Position numbers and translations under genes: made by a program
Shown here: piece by piece, positions 1 through 6,317 of the stretch
Layout: every line of letters begins with the position of its first letter
How positions within the stretch are numbered: the first letter of the stretch is position 1
The notes under the pieces: generated by a model
The model's database searches: none
The model's input: the letters and a program-made list of their open reading frames with translations, nothing else
What the model was told of the DNA's origin: nothing
Source of the DNA: an uncultured Chromatiaceae bacterium
Lineage (GTDB): Bacteria; Pseudomonadota; Gammaproteobacteria; Enterobacterales; Alteromonadaceae
Reading direction: 5' to 3'
DNA: 6,317 nucleotides
Assembly: GCA_946481195.1 (NCBI GenBank)
Contig: CAMLNG010000233.1
Location: 1-6,317 of the forward strand

Positions 1-1916
1 ATTTGCTGTTGCAGGCTCAGCAGGAATGTCTGCAATGCAACTTGTTGTATATCAAGCTGCATTTTGCCTTCATCAATTTTGGCCGTGTCCAGAATGTCGT
101 CAATCAAACGTTGCAAATGCAGGGTGTTTTGCATAATACATTCGATAGTCGGGCGCTGCTCTGTATGAGCTTGCCGGCTCAATTGTTCAATAAAGCCTTT
201 AATCACAGTGATGGGCGTTCGGATCTCATGACTCATATTGGCCAGAAAACGGGTTTTGATTGACGCCAGCTGTTGTGCCCGGTCCCGCTCTGCGCTGAGT
301 TCTTCGGTACGTTGTTTGACTCTGACTTCCAGTTCGTTATTCAGTGTGACTATCTGCTGCATGGAATGCTGCATCGCACGTCGCGATGCCCGCACGCGGT
401 GTTGCATTTCACTGAGGGTATTGGCCAGCGTTTCAATTTCCAGCGCTGATTGCGCAAAGCTCAAACGCGGTTTTGGTACATCGTCGGGTTGCCAGCCTGA
501 TGCATTGTCAGCTAACTGTTCCAGTGCTGCGGTGTAGCGGCTGACAAATGAACGTGACAAGGCAGTGATAGCCTCCAGCAATAACAAGGCCGCCAACATC
601 GCCAGTGCCAGAAACAGATGGTAACGCTGCACAAAAAGGTCAGTATCAATAAAGTATTTGAGCTGCCAATGCCCTGGCGTGATGCTGTGCTGCAGCAAGA
701 CATGAGCGGCGTTTTGGGTCAGGGTGACAGGCCCGGCACTGTTAAACCAGCTATAGCGCATATACTGCCGGTGCGCCGGGTCGGACTGCGAACTGACCGA
801 CCAGAGTTGACCAAGCGGGCGCTCGTCTGAGGTGCCCCAAATCTTCTTTTGCTGGCGGTCTAATAACACCCGGTGGGAAATATCAGTATCTGTGGTCGTG
901 ATGGCCGCTGTCAGTGTTTTCAGATCAACAGACACCTCCATCACACCGGCAAAGGTTTTGTTGCTGAGCAAGGGGATACTGACAGCAAACAGCTGATCCT
1001 GGCCGAGGTTGCGACCGACGAAGGTATCACTGATAAAAGGCAGGCCTGTGCTTTTGGGTTGATAAAAATAGGGCCGGTCAGCGACACTAGTGCCTGATTT
1101 GGCTGTGTCAGGCAGGTCCGCTTTATAAAAATGCCGGACAGCACCGTTAGCGTCAGTCATCAAGGCGGAAATAAACTCAGGGCTCTGGACGGTCAGCAGC
1201 GGCAATACCTGCGCAGGTGTTGCCAGCTCCAGCATCTTGGCGGCCGAAATCAGCTGTGTCTGGTAATTGGTCAGCCGCTGGCTGATTTGTTGCGCTAATT
1301 GATGTTGCTCACTTTGATATCGCAATAAAGCTCTGGATAAATCCAGCGCTGTAGAGCCGTGCAGCACCAGCGCAATTAGTAACGTGGACGGAATACTGCT
1401 ATACATCGCGACCCGGTGTGAAAGCTGCTGCGTTAATGGCTGGTGCTCAAATTTATTCGTATGAGTAAGCGTCTCGAGGATCAGCATCGCCCGCAAACAA
1501 AAACCGAACACGGCAGTGCTCAGACCGCAATATAAACTCAGATACAGCGGATCACCGGCAATTTTGGCCGGAGCCTGCAGCACAAGTAACACAGCGCAAA
1601 CGGCAGCATATAACAGTACTGCCGCAACACTGTATTGGCGGATAGCCCGGTTAAAACCTAATAAAATGGCAAGCTGCAACAGACTGGTGGTAATGGCCAG
1701 ATTTTGTTGCAGCGGCAGCAGGATCAGGCAAGCTGCCGGTATTGACCAGAACAATCCAAGCCGCAACACTATCAGGAATAGTGCCACATTGCCGACACTA
1801 AAAGGCACGACAAACGGCAAATCAACCACGGTGCTGTTGGCCAAAGTACCGAGCAACACCAGCAACAACCAATATTTCAGCCGATGCCAGGTCAGCGCTT
1901 TGTTATGCCAGATCAT
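1..1916 (-). CDS. Membrane histidine kinase with Cache-like sensor (partial, C-terminus beyond left edge)
   Basis: An open frame runs from ATG at 1916 to the left edge: 638 codons with no stop. It should sense an extracytoplasmic signal and autophosphorylate in the cytoplasm. Residues about 14-147 hold several hydrophobic segments (a MASE-like multi-helix region), followed by another at 170-187. Residues about 195-430 look like a periplasmic Cache domain, with a DRPYF motif at 280-284 and a strand reading FAGVMEVSVDL near 322-332. A last membrane helix lies at 432-453, then a HAMP-like linker and a coiled coil to about 550. The HisKA H-box is FLANMSHEIRTP, with phospho-acceptor His563. The ATPase domain, and any receiver or Hpt domain, lie outside the window. 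The start is supported by GGAG eight bases upstream, inside the end of the preceding kinase gene; the gap to that gene is 5 bases, so it is the last visible operon gene. The ligand is unknown. The kinase call is firm; the Cache assignment is by motif only. Confidence 0.9.
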   Translation of the reverse strand, partial: MIWHNKALTWHRLKYWLLLVLLGTLANSTVVDLPFVVPFSVGNVALFLIVLRLGLFWSIPAACLILLPLQQNLAITTSLLQLAILLGFNRAIRQYSVAAVLLYAAVCAVLLVLQAPAKIAGDPLYLSLYCGLSTAVFGFCLRAMLILETLTHTNKFEHQPLTQQLSHRVAMYSSIPSTLLIALVLHGSTALDLSRALLRYQSEQHQLAQQISQRLTNYQTQLISAAKMLELATPAQVLPLLTVQSPEFISALMTDANGAVRHFYKADLPDTAKSGTSVADRPYFYQPKSTGLPFISDTFVGRNLGQDQLFAVSIPLLSNKTFAGVMEVSVDLKTLTAAITTTDTDISHRVLLDRQQKKIWGTSDERPLGQLWSVSSQSDPAHRQYMRYSWFNSAGPVTLTQNAAHVLLQHSITPGHWQLKYFIDTDLFVQRYHLFLALAMLAALLLLEAITALSRSFVSRYTAALEQLADNASGWQPDDVPKPRLSFAQSALEIETLANTLSEMQHRVRASRRAMQHSMQQIVTLNNELEVRVKQRTEELSAERDRAQQLASIKTRFLANMSHEIRTPITVIKGFIEQLSRQAHTEQRPTIECIMQNTLHLQRLIDDILDTAKIDEGKMQLDIQQVALQTFLLSLQQQ

Positions 1917-1921
1917 CCGGT

Positions 1922-3271
1922 TTACTCCAGCGCCGGCAGTTTTAATAAAAAGCAACTGCCGGCGCTGCTGGTACTGGCCAGTGTCAGGCTGCCGCCATGT
2001 TGCTCCGCAATAGCTCTGGACAACGACAAGCCGAGCCCTGTGCCCTGACCAATAGGCTTGGTGGTAAAAAACGGCTCGAAAATATGGGGCACAAATTGCT
2101 CAGCAATGCCGTTGCCGTTGTCGGTGATTTGCAGCCACCACTGGCCGGGGGCCGGGCTCAGGGTCAGCCGGATCTCGCCTCTGCCGCTGGTGATAGCCTG
2201 ATTCGCGTTGACCAGCAGGTTCAGCAGGATTTGCCCCAACTGAGTCGCATTCCCCCGTAACAGCGCGGGCCCTTCTGGCAGATCCAGCAGTAATTTCGCA
2301 TTGTGTTTCACCTGGGTTTGCGCAATCCGCACGGTATCTTTGAGCAAGACACAGAAGTCGATTTCCTGCAGGGTTTTTTCATCTGGATGCGAGAAAGTGC
2401 GCAGATTATTGATGATATCGCGCGCCCGCCGGGCACCGGTCAGCGATTCTTCAATCAGGTCCTGACTTTCCTGACGGATATAGTCCAGCTGCAATTGTTT
2501 GGCCTGTGCGGCCAGTTGTGGGCAGGCCGTCAAACTGGACTGGATAAAACTGTCATATTGCGCCAGATAATGTTTTAGCGTGTTGAGGTTGCAATAGACA
2601 AATCCGAGCGGGTTATTCAGTTCGTGGGCGACACCCGCCGCCAGCTGGCCAATCGCCGCCATTTTTTCCTGGCGCAATAAGCTCTGTTCAATACGGTGTT
2701 GCTGCGAGCGTAACCTATCGCGTTCTTCCTGCAGCTTCCGTTTTTCCAGCTGCGACAGCGTACTGGCGATAAATGTGCTGAACGAGCGTAGAATGGCAGC
2801 ACTGTTGGCAGAAAATGCGCCGATCCGCTGTGACAGTAGAATCAGCGCATAAGCCGATTGCGGTGTATGCAGCGGATAAGTCAATGCGGATTGATACCCT
2901 GCAGTCAGTGGTAATAGTTGCTGTTGCCACCAGTCCAGCATGGTCAAATTAAACAAATTCAGGTCCTGGCGAAATAACGGGCAATCTTCGCTGACGATCA
3001 TATCAGCCGTTATTGAGGCTGTCGGAGCACTGGCCAGTACTTGTATTGTGCGTCGATCTTCGCCAAGTTGCAGCACCAGAATAGCGTCGTAATCAATGAC
3101 ATTCGTGATGACATCAAAGAGTTTGCTAAACAGCGTGTCGTGCTGCTCTGAGGACAAAATCGCTGCCATGCCGTTGCTGAGCAACTCATTGAGCTGACGA
3201 AACTGCTCCAGTTGTTGTTTCTCATAGGTCAGTTGCAGGACTTTTTCCTGCCAGAGTTCCGGCATGGTCAT
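1922..3271 (-). CDS. nahK: Soluble GAF-type sensor histidine kinase, probable NosP-associated kinase
   Basis: This 449-residue cytoplasmic kinase has no membrane segment. A short N-terminal helix (about 8-32) leads into a GAF-like domain (about 35-172), then a coiled coil (173-203). The H-box reads GQLAAGVAHELNNPLG with His216 as phospho-acceptor. The ATPase domain shows the N-box (NLLVNANQAI, 351-360), the DNGNG G1 box (384-388), the F-box FEPFFTTK (398-405) and the GQGTGLGL G2 box (408-415), so it should be active. The protein ends right after the ATPase domain, so phosphate must pass to separate response regulators; the HnoD- and HnoC-like proteins encoded nearby are the obvious candidates. 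Its ATG overlaps the TGA of the FIST gene by four bases, and GGAG lies eight bases upstream, favouring this start over ATG at 3265. In known NosP systems the co-cistronic kinase is inhibited by NO-bound NosP. The name nahK rests on this adjacency, not on sequence comparison; the kinase call itself is certain. Confidence 0.9.
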   Translation of the reverse strand: MTMPELWQEKVLQLTYEKQQLEQFRQLNELLSNGMAAILSSEQHDTLFSKLFDVITNVIDYDAILVLQLGEDRRTIQVLASAPTASITADMIVSEDCPLFRQDLNLFNLTMLDWWQQQLLPLTAGYQSALTYPLHTPQSAYALILLSQRIGAFSANSAAILRSFSTFIASTLSQLEKRKLQEERDRLRSQQHRIEQSLLRQEKMAAIGQLAAGVAHELNNPLGFVYCNLNTLKHYLAQYDSFIQSSLTACPQLAAQAKQLQLDYIRQESQDLIEESLTGARRARDIINNLRTFSHPDEKTLQEIDFCVLLKDTVRIAQTQVKHNAKLLLDLPEGPALLRGNATQLGQILLNLLVNANQAITSGRGEIRLTLSPAPGQWWLQITDNGNGIAEQFVPHIFEPFFTTKPIGQGTGLGLSLSRAIAEQHGGSLTLASTSSAGSCFLLKLPALE

Positions 3272-4467
3272 GGTTGATGCTCCGGTTGCGGCTGACCAAA
3301 CAGCACAGCAGAAATCATCAGATTGCCGTGACGGTTGAAGCCGTCGGCGAAACAGCCTTGCTCGCCAAAGGTAAAGGCAACCAGGTATGGCATGTCCGCC
3401 AGCGTTTCAGACAGCGATTGTTGCACCTGTTCGATTTCGTCTCTGACTGCCAGCATGCAGCCGGCGCAATAGACAATCAGTGCTGCCGCAGGCTCGCTAT
3501 GATGACGCAGACGTAAATTATTAGTGGCAACCCGAACCACGTGGCTGGCGCGTCGAACCAACTGTTCTTTTGCACCTGACATTAGAGTTACTACTTCGCC
3601 GGGTTGAATTTCTGACAGTGTCTCTATGCCTCCGTCACTATGAATATTCGTTGGCAGACTGAGCAGAGAAAACGGGATGTCTTTCGCCGCAAGCTGCCGG
3701 CCTAACGGATAAAAGGTGCAATCGCTCATGACCTGGCCCGGCGCTTGTGGTGGAGCTCCGGTTTGCTGTAACCAGCTGTTATAGACATCTAAGGCGCTCT
3801 GGTCATTAATTTTGGTAATACGCCGGCCCTGGACTGCTGTCACAGTGCCGCTACACGGCTCTGTACTATAGCCACTGCTGAAGTAGCTGCTGATGGCGAC
3901 TGTCGGATATAACACGGCAATCACCAATAAGTTGCCTGCCAATTGTTGGCCATCATATTGGCACCAATCCCCGGTGACAGCATCATCAGCGGCACTGCCA
4001 CCTAAGATAGGGACCTGGTCACCCACAACCTGCTGGATGCCTGCGATAATTTGCTCTTCAAAACCCGGGGCTTGCATACACCAGATTAGTGCCGGCAATT
4101 CTGCCGGACGCCCGGCGCGCAGAATTGCCGCTTTTACTGTTGCTGCTGCTTGCTGAATAATTTCGCCCTCAATCTGCACGACACTGGCAACACCATAACT
4201 GCCGCCGGGGTCGCTAACAGCCAACAGCGTGAGCCTGCGATCGCCTCTTTGGTCGACGCCACCGGATGACGCTGCACCAATACAAGAGCTGCAGGCAATC
4301 CAGTTCTGTGCATATTGCTGTGACGATGTTACTCCCGACAGTGCCTGCATACTGGCGACATTGCCGCTGGCTATCAATAAACTGGCCGGCGCGCCGGACA
4401 AGGCAGATTGTAACCCGGCAGTCAGTGTCAGACTGTCACTGGCATCAAGCTGCAGTAATCTGAACAT
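3268..4467 (-). CDS. nosP: FIST-domain protein, NosP-type nitric oxide sensor
   Basis: This 399-residue protein has FIST N and FIST_C domains over its whole length and no signal peptide or membrane helix, so it should be cytoplasmic. The FIST signature GGSAADD is at 156-162. The FIST_C end carries FGEQG (367-371) and NRHGNLMISAVLFG (378-391), a classic family ending. FIST proteins encoded beside histidine kinases have been characterised as NosP: heme proteins that bind NO and control the partner kinase. Here the kinase gene follows with a four-base overlap, as in such loci. The start is set by a strong GAGGAG six bases upstream of the ATG, inside the end of the preceding gene (gap 3 bases). 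An oddity is two CxxC motifs, Cys59/Cys62 and Cys334/Cys337, among nine cysteines. Histidines at 276, 309, 322, 323 and 380 are possible heme ligands, but the true ligand cannot be chosen from sequence. Family call firm; NO sensing inferred from context. Confidence 0.88.
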   Translation of the reverse strand: MFRLLQLDASDSLTLTAGLQSALSGAPASLLIASGNVASMQALSGVTSSQQYAQNWIACSSCIGAASSGGVDQRGDRRLTLLAVSDPGGSYGVASVVQIEGEIIQQAAATVKAAILRAGRPAELPALIWCMQAPGFEEQIIAGIQQVVGDQVPILGGSAADDAVTGDWCQYDGQQLAGNLLVIAVLYPTVAISSYFSSGYSTEPCSGTVTAVQGRRITKINDQSALDVYNSWLQQTGAPPQAPGQVMSDCTFYPLGRQLAAKDIPFSLLSLPTNIHSDGGIETLSEIQPGEVVTLMSGAKEQLVRRASHVVRVATNNLRLRHHSEPAAALIVYCAGCMLAVRDEIEQVQQSLSETLADMPYLVAFTFGEQGCFADGFNRHGNLMISAVLFGQPQPEHQP

Positions 4468-4470
4468 CTC

Positions 4471-5808
4471 TCACTCCTCTTCAGCTTGATCAAGCGGTGA
4501 GACTAAATCGACCGGCACCTGCAGGCTTTCATGATGTTTCAGCTCGTAGCGCGCCAGACTGTCGATCATCGCCTGGTCAAGCATTTGCCCCTTCGGCAAT
4601 AACAGAATTTTTTTGGTGTTATACAAATTGTGTTTTAGCTGCATACCAGGGCGTAATTCGCCAACTGTCAGGCCACGATGCTCCTGTTCGGACCCCAAGC
4701 GCATACCGGTACGGACCAGCGTGGATAAAGCAATCACCACCTCAGGATCGTACCAGGTACCTTGTTGCCGGCGGATTTGCTCTAAGGCTTCGTCAAAGCT
4801 GTGTTTGTGTGGGCTCAGGCGCTGGAACACGTACAACCAGAAATCGCGGGCGACCGCCAGAATACGGGCATTCTGATTGATATCTGTGCCGACTTTATGT
4901 TGAGGTTCACCGCTGCCGTTAAAGCGCTCGTATTGCTCCGCGATCGCTTGTTTGACTGCTTGTAAATGCACGGCCGGGCGCAGAATTTCTTCAGCATATA
5001 GCGGATGTTGTAAATATTGCCCGCGTTCCTGCGGTGTCAGTTTGTAGTAGGGGGTGCTTTGCAAATGCGCAGGTAATCCGAGCTTGCCAAGTTCAGAAAA
5101 CAGCCCGGCCTGTCGCAGCTGCTGGCGCTGTGAATGCTCTAACTCCATCTGCCGGCCAATTGCTGCGCAGGTCTGACTGACATTTAACGCAAATTCGCCG
5201 GACAACGCCGGATCACTGCTCAGAATGTTGTACAGCACTTCCAGCGCGGCTTTGTGGTCCAGTTCCAGTTGCTGCACCAGCTTTTGCAGTTTAGCCAGTG
5301 CTTTTTTCAACTGGGCGGTGCGCTGCTGGACCATGTCTTCCAATTGCTGGTTCATTGCTCTGAGCTGCTGGTTTTGTGCGGCGACCTGCGCGGTCAGTTG
5401 CTTGTTGGCGTGGATAAGCCGGTACAGCTGCAAGCCCTCGTCGACCAGCGTCAGCAGTTCCTGATTATTCCAGGGTTTTTGCACATAACGGTGGATTTTG
5501 CCGAGGTTTATCGCTTGTACCGTCGATGCCAAATCAGCATAACCTGTCATCAGAATACGGTAGCAGTCCGGTTGTTGCTTTGCGGCCTGCGCCAGAAACT
5601 CAGCACCATTCATTTCCGGCATCCGCATATCACAGATAATGACCTGCACCCGCAACTGTTGCATCAGTTCAAGTGCCTGGCGGCCGCTGCCGGCAAATTC
5701 GAGTTGATAGGGCTGGCCAATAAACAATCGCTGTAATGACTTTAGAATGCCGGGCTCATCATCGACACATAACAACACCGGAAGCGCTTGCGCAGAATTA
5801 GTCGCCAT
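4471..5808 (-). CDS. hnoD: Response regulator with degenerate HD-GYP domain (HnoD-like)
   Basis: This 445-residue cytoplasmic protein starts with a complete receiver domain (about 10-127): acidic pair Asp16/Asp17, phospho-acceptor Asp60 in ICDMRMPEMNG, switch Thr88 and Lys111-Pro112. A glutamine-rich coiled coil follows (about 130-185). Residues about 186-370 align by eye with HD-GYP phosphodiesterases, but the catalytic residues are lost: the HD pair is Ser238-Glu239 in LFSELGKLGLP, the HH pair is Gln292-Tyr293, GYP is GEP (300-302) and the late ADxxDAL motif is ARDFWLY. His268 in the HP motif remains. A C-terminal segment (about 380-433, VGELRPGMQLKHNLY) resembles the extension found after HD-type domains. 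It is therefore unlikely to hydrolyse cyclic-di-GMP. In Shewanella oneidensis the like-built HnoD inhibits the EAL phosphodiesterase HnoB until phosphorylated. AGGA lies seven to eight bases before the ATG. It is first in the leftward operon and divergent from the HTH-receiver gene. Fold certain; the HnoD name rests on architecture and neighbours. Confidence 0.87.
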   Translation of the reverse strand: MATNSAQALPVLLCVDDEPGILKSLQRLFIGQPYQLEFAGSGRQALELMQQLRVQVIICDMRMPEMNGAEFLAQAAKQQPDCYRILMTGYADLASTVQAINLGKIHRYVQKPWNNQELLTLVDEGLQLYRLIHANKQLTAQVAAQNQQLRAMNQQLEDMVQQRTAQLKKALAKLQKLVQQLELDHKAALEVLYNILSSDPALSGEFALNVSQTCAAIGRQMELEHSQRQQLRQAGLFSELGKLGLPAHLQSTPYYKLTPQERGQYLQHPLYAEEILRPAVHLQAVKQAIAEQYERFNGSGEPQHKVGTDINQNARILAVARDFWLYVFQRLSPHKHSFDEALEQIRRQQGTWYDPEVVIALSTLVRTGMRLGSEQEHRGLTVGELRPGMQLKHNLYNTKKILLLPKGQMLDQAMIDSLARYELKHHESLQVPVDLVSPLDQAEEE

Positions 5809-5827
5809 ATGCAGTCCTGAAATATCT

Positions 5828-5858
5828 CATTTGTCGCATTTGTCTTTAAGAGCAAATG
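5828..5858. promoter_or_regulatory. Repeated CATTTG/CAAATG element, candidate operator
   Basis: CATTTGTC occurs at 5828-5835 and again at 5837-5844, a tandem repeat with 9-base period, and an inverted half-site CAAATG lies at 5853-5858. The second copy and the inverted copy make an imperfect palindrome centred near 5847. The element covers the -35 of the rightward promoter and the -10 of the leftward one, so a bound protein could silence both. Binding by the adjacent HTH-receiver protein is an inference; excisionase-like HTH proteins are known to use direct repeats. Confidence 0.45.
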
Positions 5859-5869
5859 TATGCTATACC
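5840..5869 (+). promoter_or_regulatory. Putative sigma-70 promoter of the rightward HTH-receiver gene
   Basis: TTGTCT (5840-5845) can serve as a -35 box, with an 18-base spacer to TATACC (5864-5869), which is preceded by TG at 5861-5862 to give an extended -10 (TGCTATACC). Transcription would start near 5876, giving a leader of about 29 bases before the ATG at 5905. The call is by consensus matching only; the extended -10 is the stronger part. Confidence 0.5.
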
Positions 5870-5882
5870 ATGCAGAAGTCAA
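5855..5882 (-). promoter_or_regulatory. Putative sigma-70 promoter of the leftward four-gene operon
   Basis: On the minus strand TTGACT (5877-5882, five of six consensus bases) is followed after 16 bases by TACATT (5855-5860, four of six). Transcription would start near 5848, giving a leader of about 40 bases before the ATG at 5808. It overlaps the rightward promoter, so RNA polymerase probably cannot occupy both at once. Consensus matching only. Confidence 0.5.
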
Positions 5883-5904
5883 GTTGCTGGAACAGGAAAG
5901 CAGG

Positions 5905-6317
5905 ATGAAAACTTTGAAGCCCGGTGAAATTGCCGCTTATTGTGATGTACATCACCGCACTGTCAGCCGGTGGATTGCCAACGGCCAGTTGAAAGGGCAT
6001 AAATTACCGGGGCGGGGCAACTACCGGGTGCTGCTCGATGACTTTATTCGCTTTTTACAGCAACAGCAGATGCCAATGCCACAGGATTTGCTCGATGCCG
6101 GGCAGCCTTTGCAGAGTGCTGTGCCTCATGCAGCATTATCTGCACGGATCCTGGTCATCGACGACGAACCCGCGTATCGCAATGCGATCCGCCGGGTGTT
6201 GTTTGGCGCCGGTTACCAATTGGATTTTGCTGCTGACGGCTTTCAGGCCGGTGTGAAAATCAGTACCGGGAAGCCCGATCTGATTACTCTCGATTTATCG
6301 ATGCCGGGGCTTGATGG
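5905..6317 (+). CDS. hnoC: HTH-receiver transcriptional regulator, HnoC-like (partial, C-terminus beyond right edge)
   Basis: An open frame of 137 codons runs off the right edge. Residues 1-51 form an excisionase/MerR-like helix-turn-helix: EIAAYCDV (8-15), a recognition helix around HRTVSRWIANGQL (17-29), a basic wing (GHKLPGRGNYRV, 31-42) and a closing helix (DDFIRFL). A proline- and glutamine-rich linker (52-79) leads to a receiver domain with acidic Asp86-Asp87 and the expected phospho-acceptor Asp130 in ITLDLSMPGLD; the rest is outside the window. DNA-binding domain first and receiver second reverses the usual order and is the layout of HnoC, which in Shewanella oneidensis represses nitric-oxide network genes and is released by phosphorylation. 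The start has AGGA seven bases upstream and a sensible HTH beginning. The gene is divergent from the HnoD-like gene across 96 bases. Alternative: another excisionase-type HTH regulator, but the neighbours make HnoC more likely. Confidence 0.83.
   Translation, partial: MKTLKPGEIAAYCDVHHRTVSRWIANGQLKGHKLPGRGNYRVLLDDFIRFLQQQQMPMPQDLLDAGQPLQSAVPHAALSARILVIDDEPAYRNAIRRVLFGAGYQLDFAADGFQAGVKISTGKPDLITLDLSMPGLD

Larger units (their letters stand above)
1916..5808 (-). other. Four-gene operon: regulator, NosP, kinase, membrane kinase
   Basis: All four leftward genes are separated by 3 bases, a 4-base overlap and 5 bases. The FIST gene and the membrane kinase have Shine-Dalgarno sequences that overlap the end of the gene before. 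No terminator-like hairpin with a T-run appears between them. A single transcript from the 5809-5904 region is the simplest reading. The operon continues left of the window inside the membrane kinase gene. Confidence 0.85.
5809..5904. other. Divergent intergenic region
   Basis: This is the only non-coding stretch in the window, 96 bases long. It is more AT-rich than the flanking genes around 5820-5870 and holds the two overlapping promoter candidates, the repeated CAAATG element and the two ribosome binding sites. No RNA gene or riboswitch is apparent in it. Confidence 0.8.

Noticed and set aside
1516..2013. 165-codon plus-strand open frame across the two kinase genes
   Set aside because: It spans the junction of two well-supported minus-strand kinases and its translation is an unpatterned composition typical of an antisense shadow.
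2450..2620. Long stretch between the H-box and the next DHp helix in the GAF kinase, considered as an insertion
   Set aside because: From memory, extended DHp helices of this kind ending in a RRARDIINNLRTFS-like segment are common in this kinase class, so it is not unusual.
3263..3265. Alternative kinase start two codons downstream
   Set aside because: The spacing to the GGAG ribosome binding site would be about 14 bases, against 8 for the ATG at 3271.
5254..5736. 160-codon plus-strand open frame inside the HnoD-like gene
   Set aside because: It is antisense to the coiled coil and receiver domain of a clear gene and its translation shows no recognisable domain; the glutamine- and leucine-rich coding strand keeps the opposite frame open.
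5837..5858. Hairpin-like palindrome as a transcription terminator
   Set aside because: The stem is short and AT-rich with no following T-run, and it lies between divergent starts, where an operator is more plausible.

Overview
The window looks like part of a gammaproteobacterial chromosome, probably Alteromonadales or Chromatiaceae (Shewanella, Rheinheimera or Alishewanella-like). That placement is an inference from moderate GC, glutamine-rich coiled coils and the gene set; no marker gene settles it. It is almost entirely coding. Four genes run leftward as one tight operon, and a fifth starts rightward across a 96-base divergent promoter region.

From the divergence point leftward the operon encodes: (1) a response regulator with an intact receiver domain, a long coiled coil and an HD-GYP-derived domain whose metal-ligand residues are replaced (4471-5808, HnoD-like); (2) a FIST-domain protein of the NosP nitric-oxide sensor family (3268-4467); (3) a soluble GAF-type histidine kinase without a receiver domain, the expected NosP partner (1922-3271); (4) a polytopic membrane histidine kinase with a Cache-like periplasmic sensor, cut by the left edge (1-1916). 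The junctions are a 3-base gap, a 4-base ATGA overlap and a 5-base gap, so co-transcription and translational coupling are very likely. Rightward, 5905-6317 is the start of a regulator with an excisionase-like helix-turn-helix before the receiver domain (HnoC-like), cut by the right edge.

Together, a receiver with degenerate HD-GYP, a divergent HTH-receiver regulator, a FIST/NosP protein and its kinase match the nitric-oxide-responsive phosphorelay described in Shewanella oneidensis (HnoK, HnoB, HnoC, HnoD and NosP/NahK), which controls cyclic-di-GMP turnover and biofilm formation. In that system the HnoD-type protein is a non-catalytic, phosphorylation-controlled inhibitor of the EAL phosphodiesterase HnoB, and the HnoC-type protein represses network genes until phosphorylated. 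The window holds no H-NOX, HnoK or HnoB gene; an hnoB-like gene is predicted beyond the right edge. The core system is therefore probably known. The less explained parts are the Cache kinase joined to the operon, two CxxC motifs in the FIST protein, and a repeated CAAATG element overlapping both divergent promoters that could be the HnoC operator.
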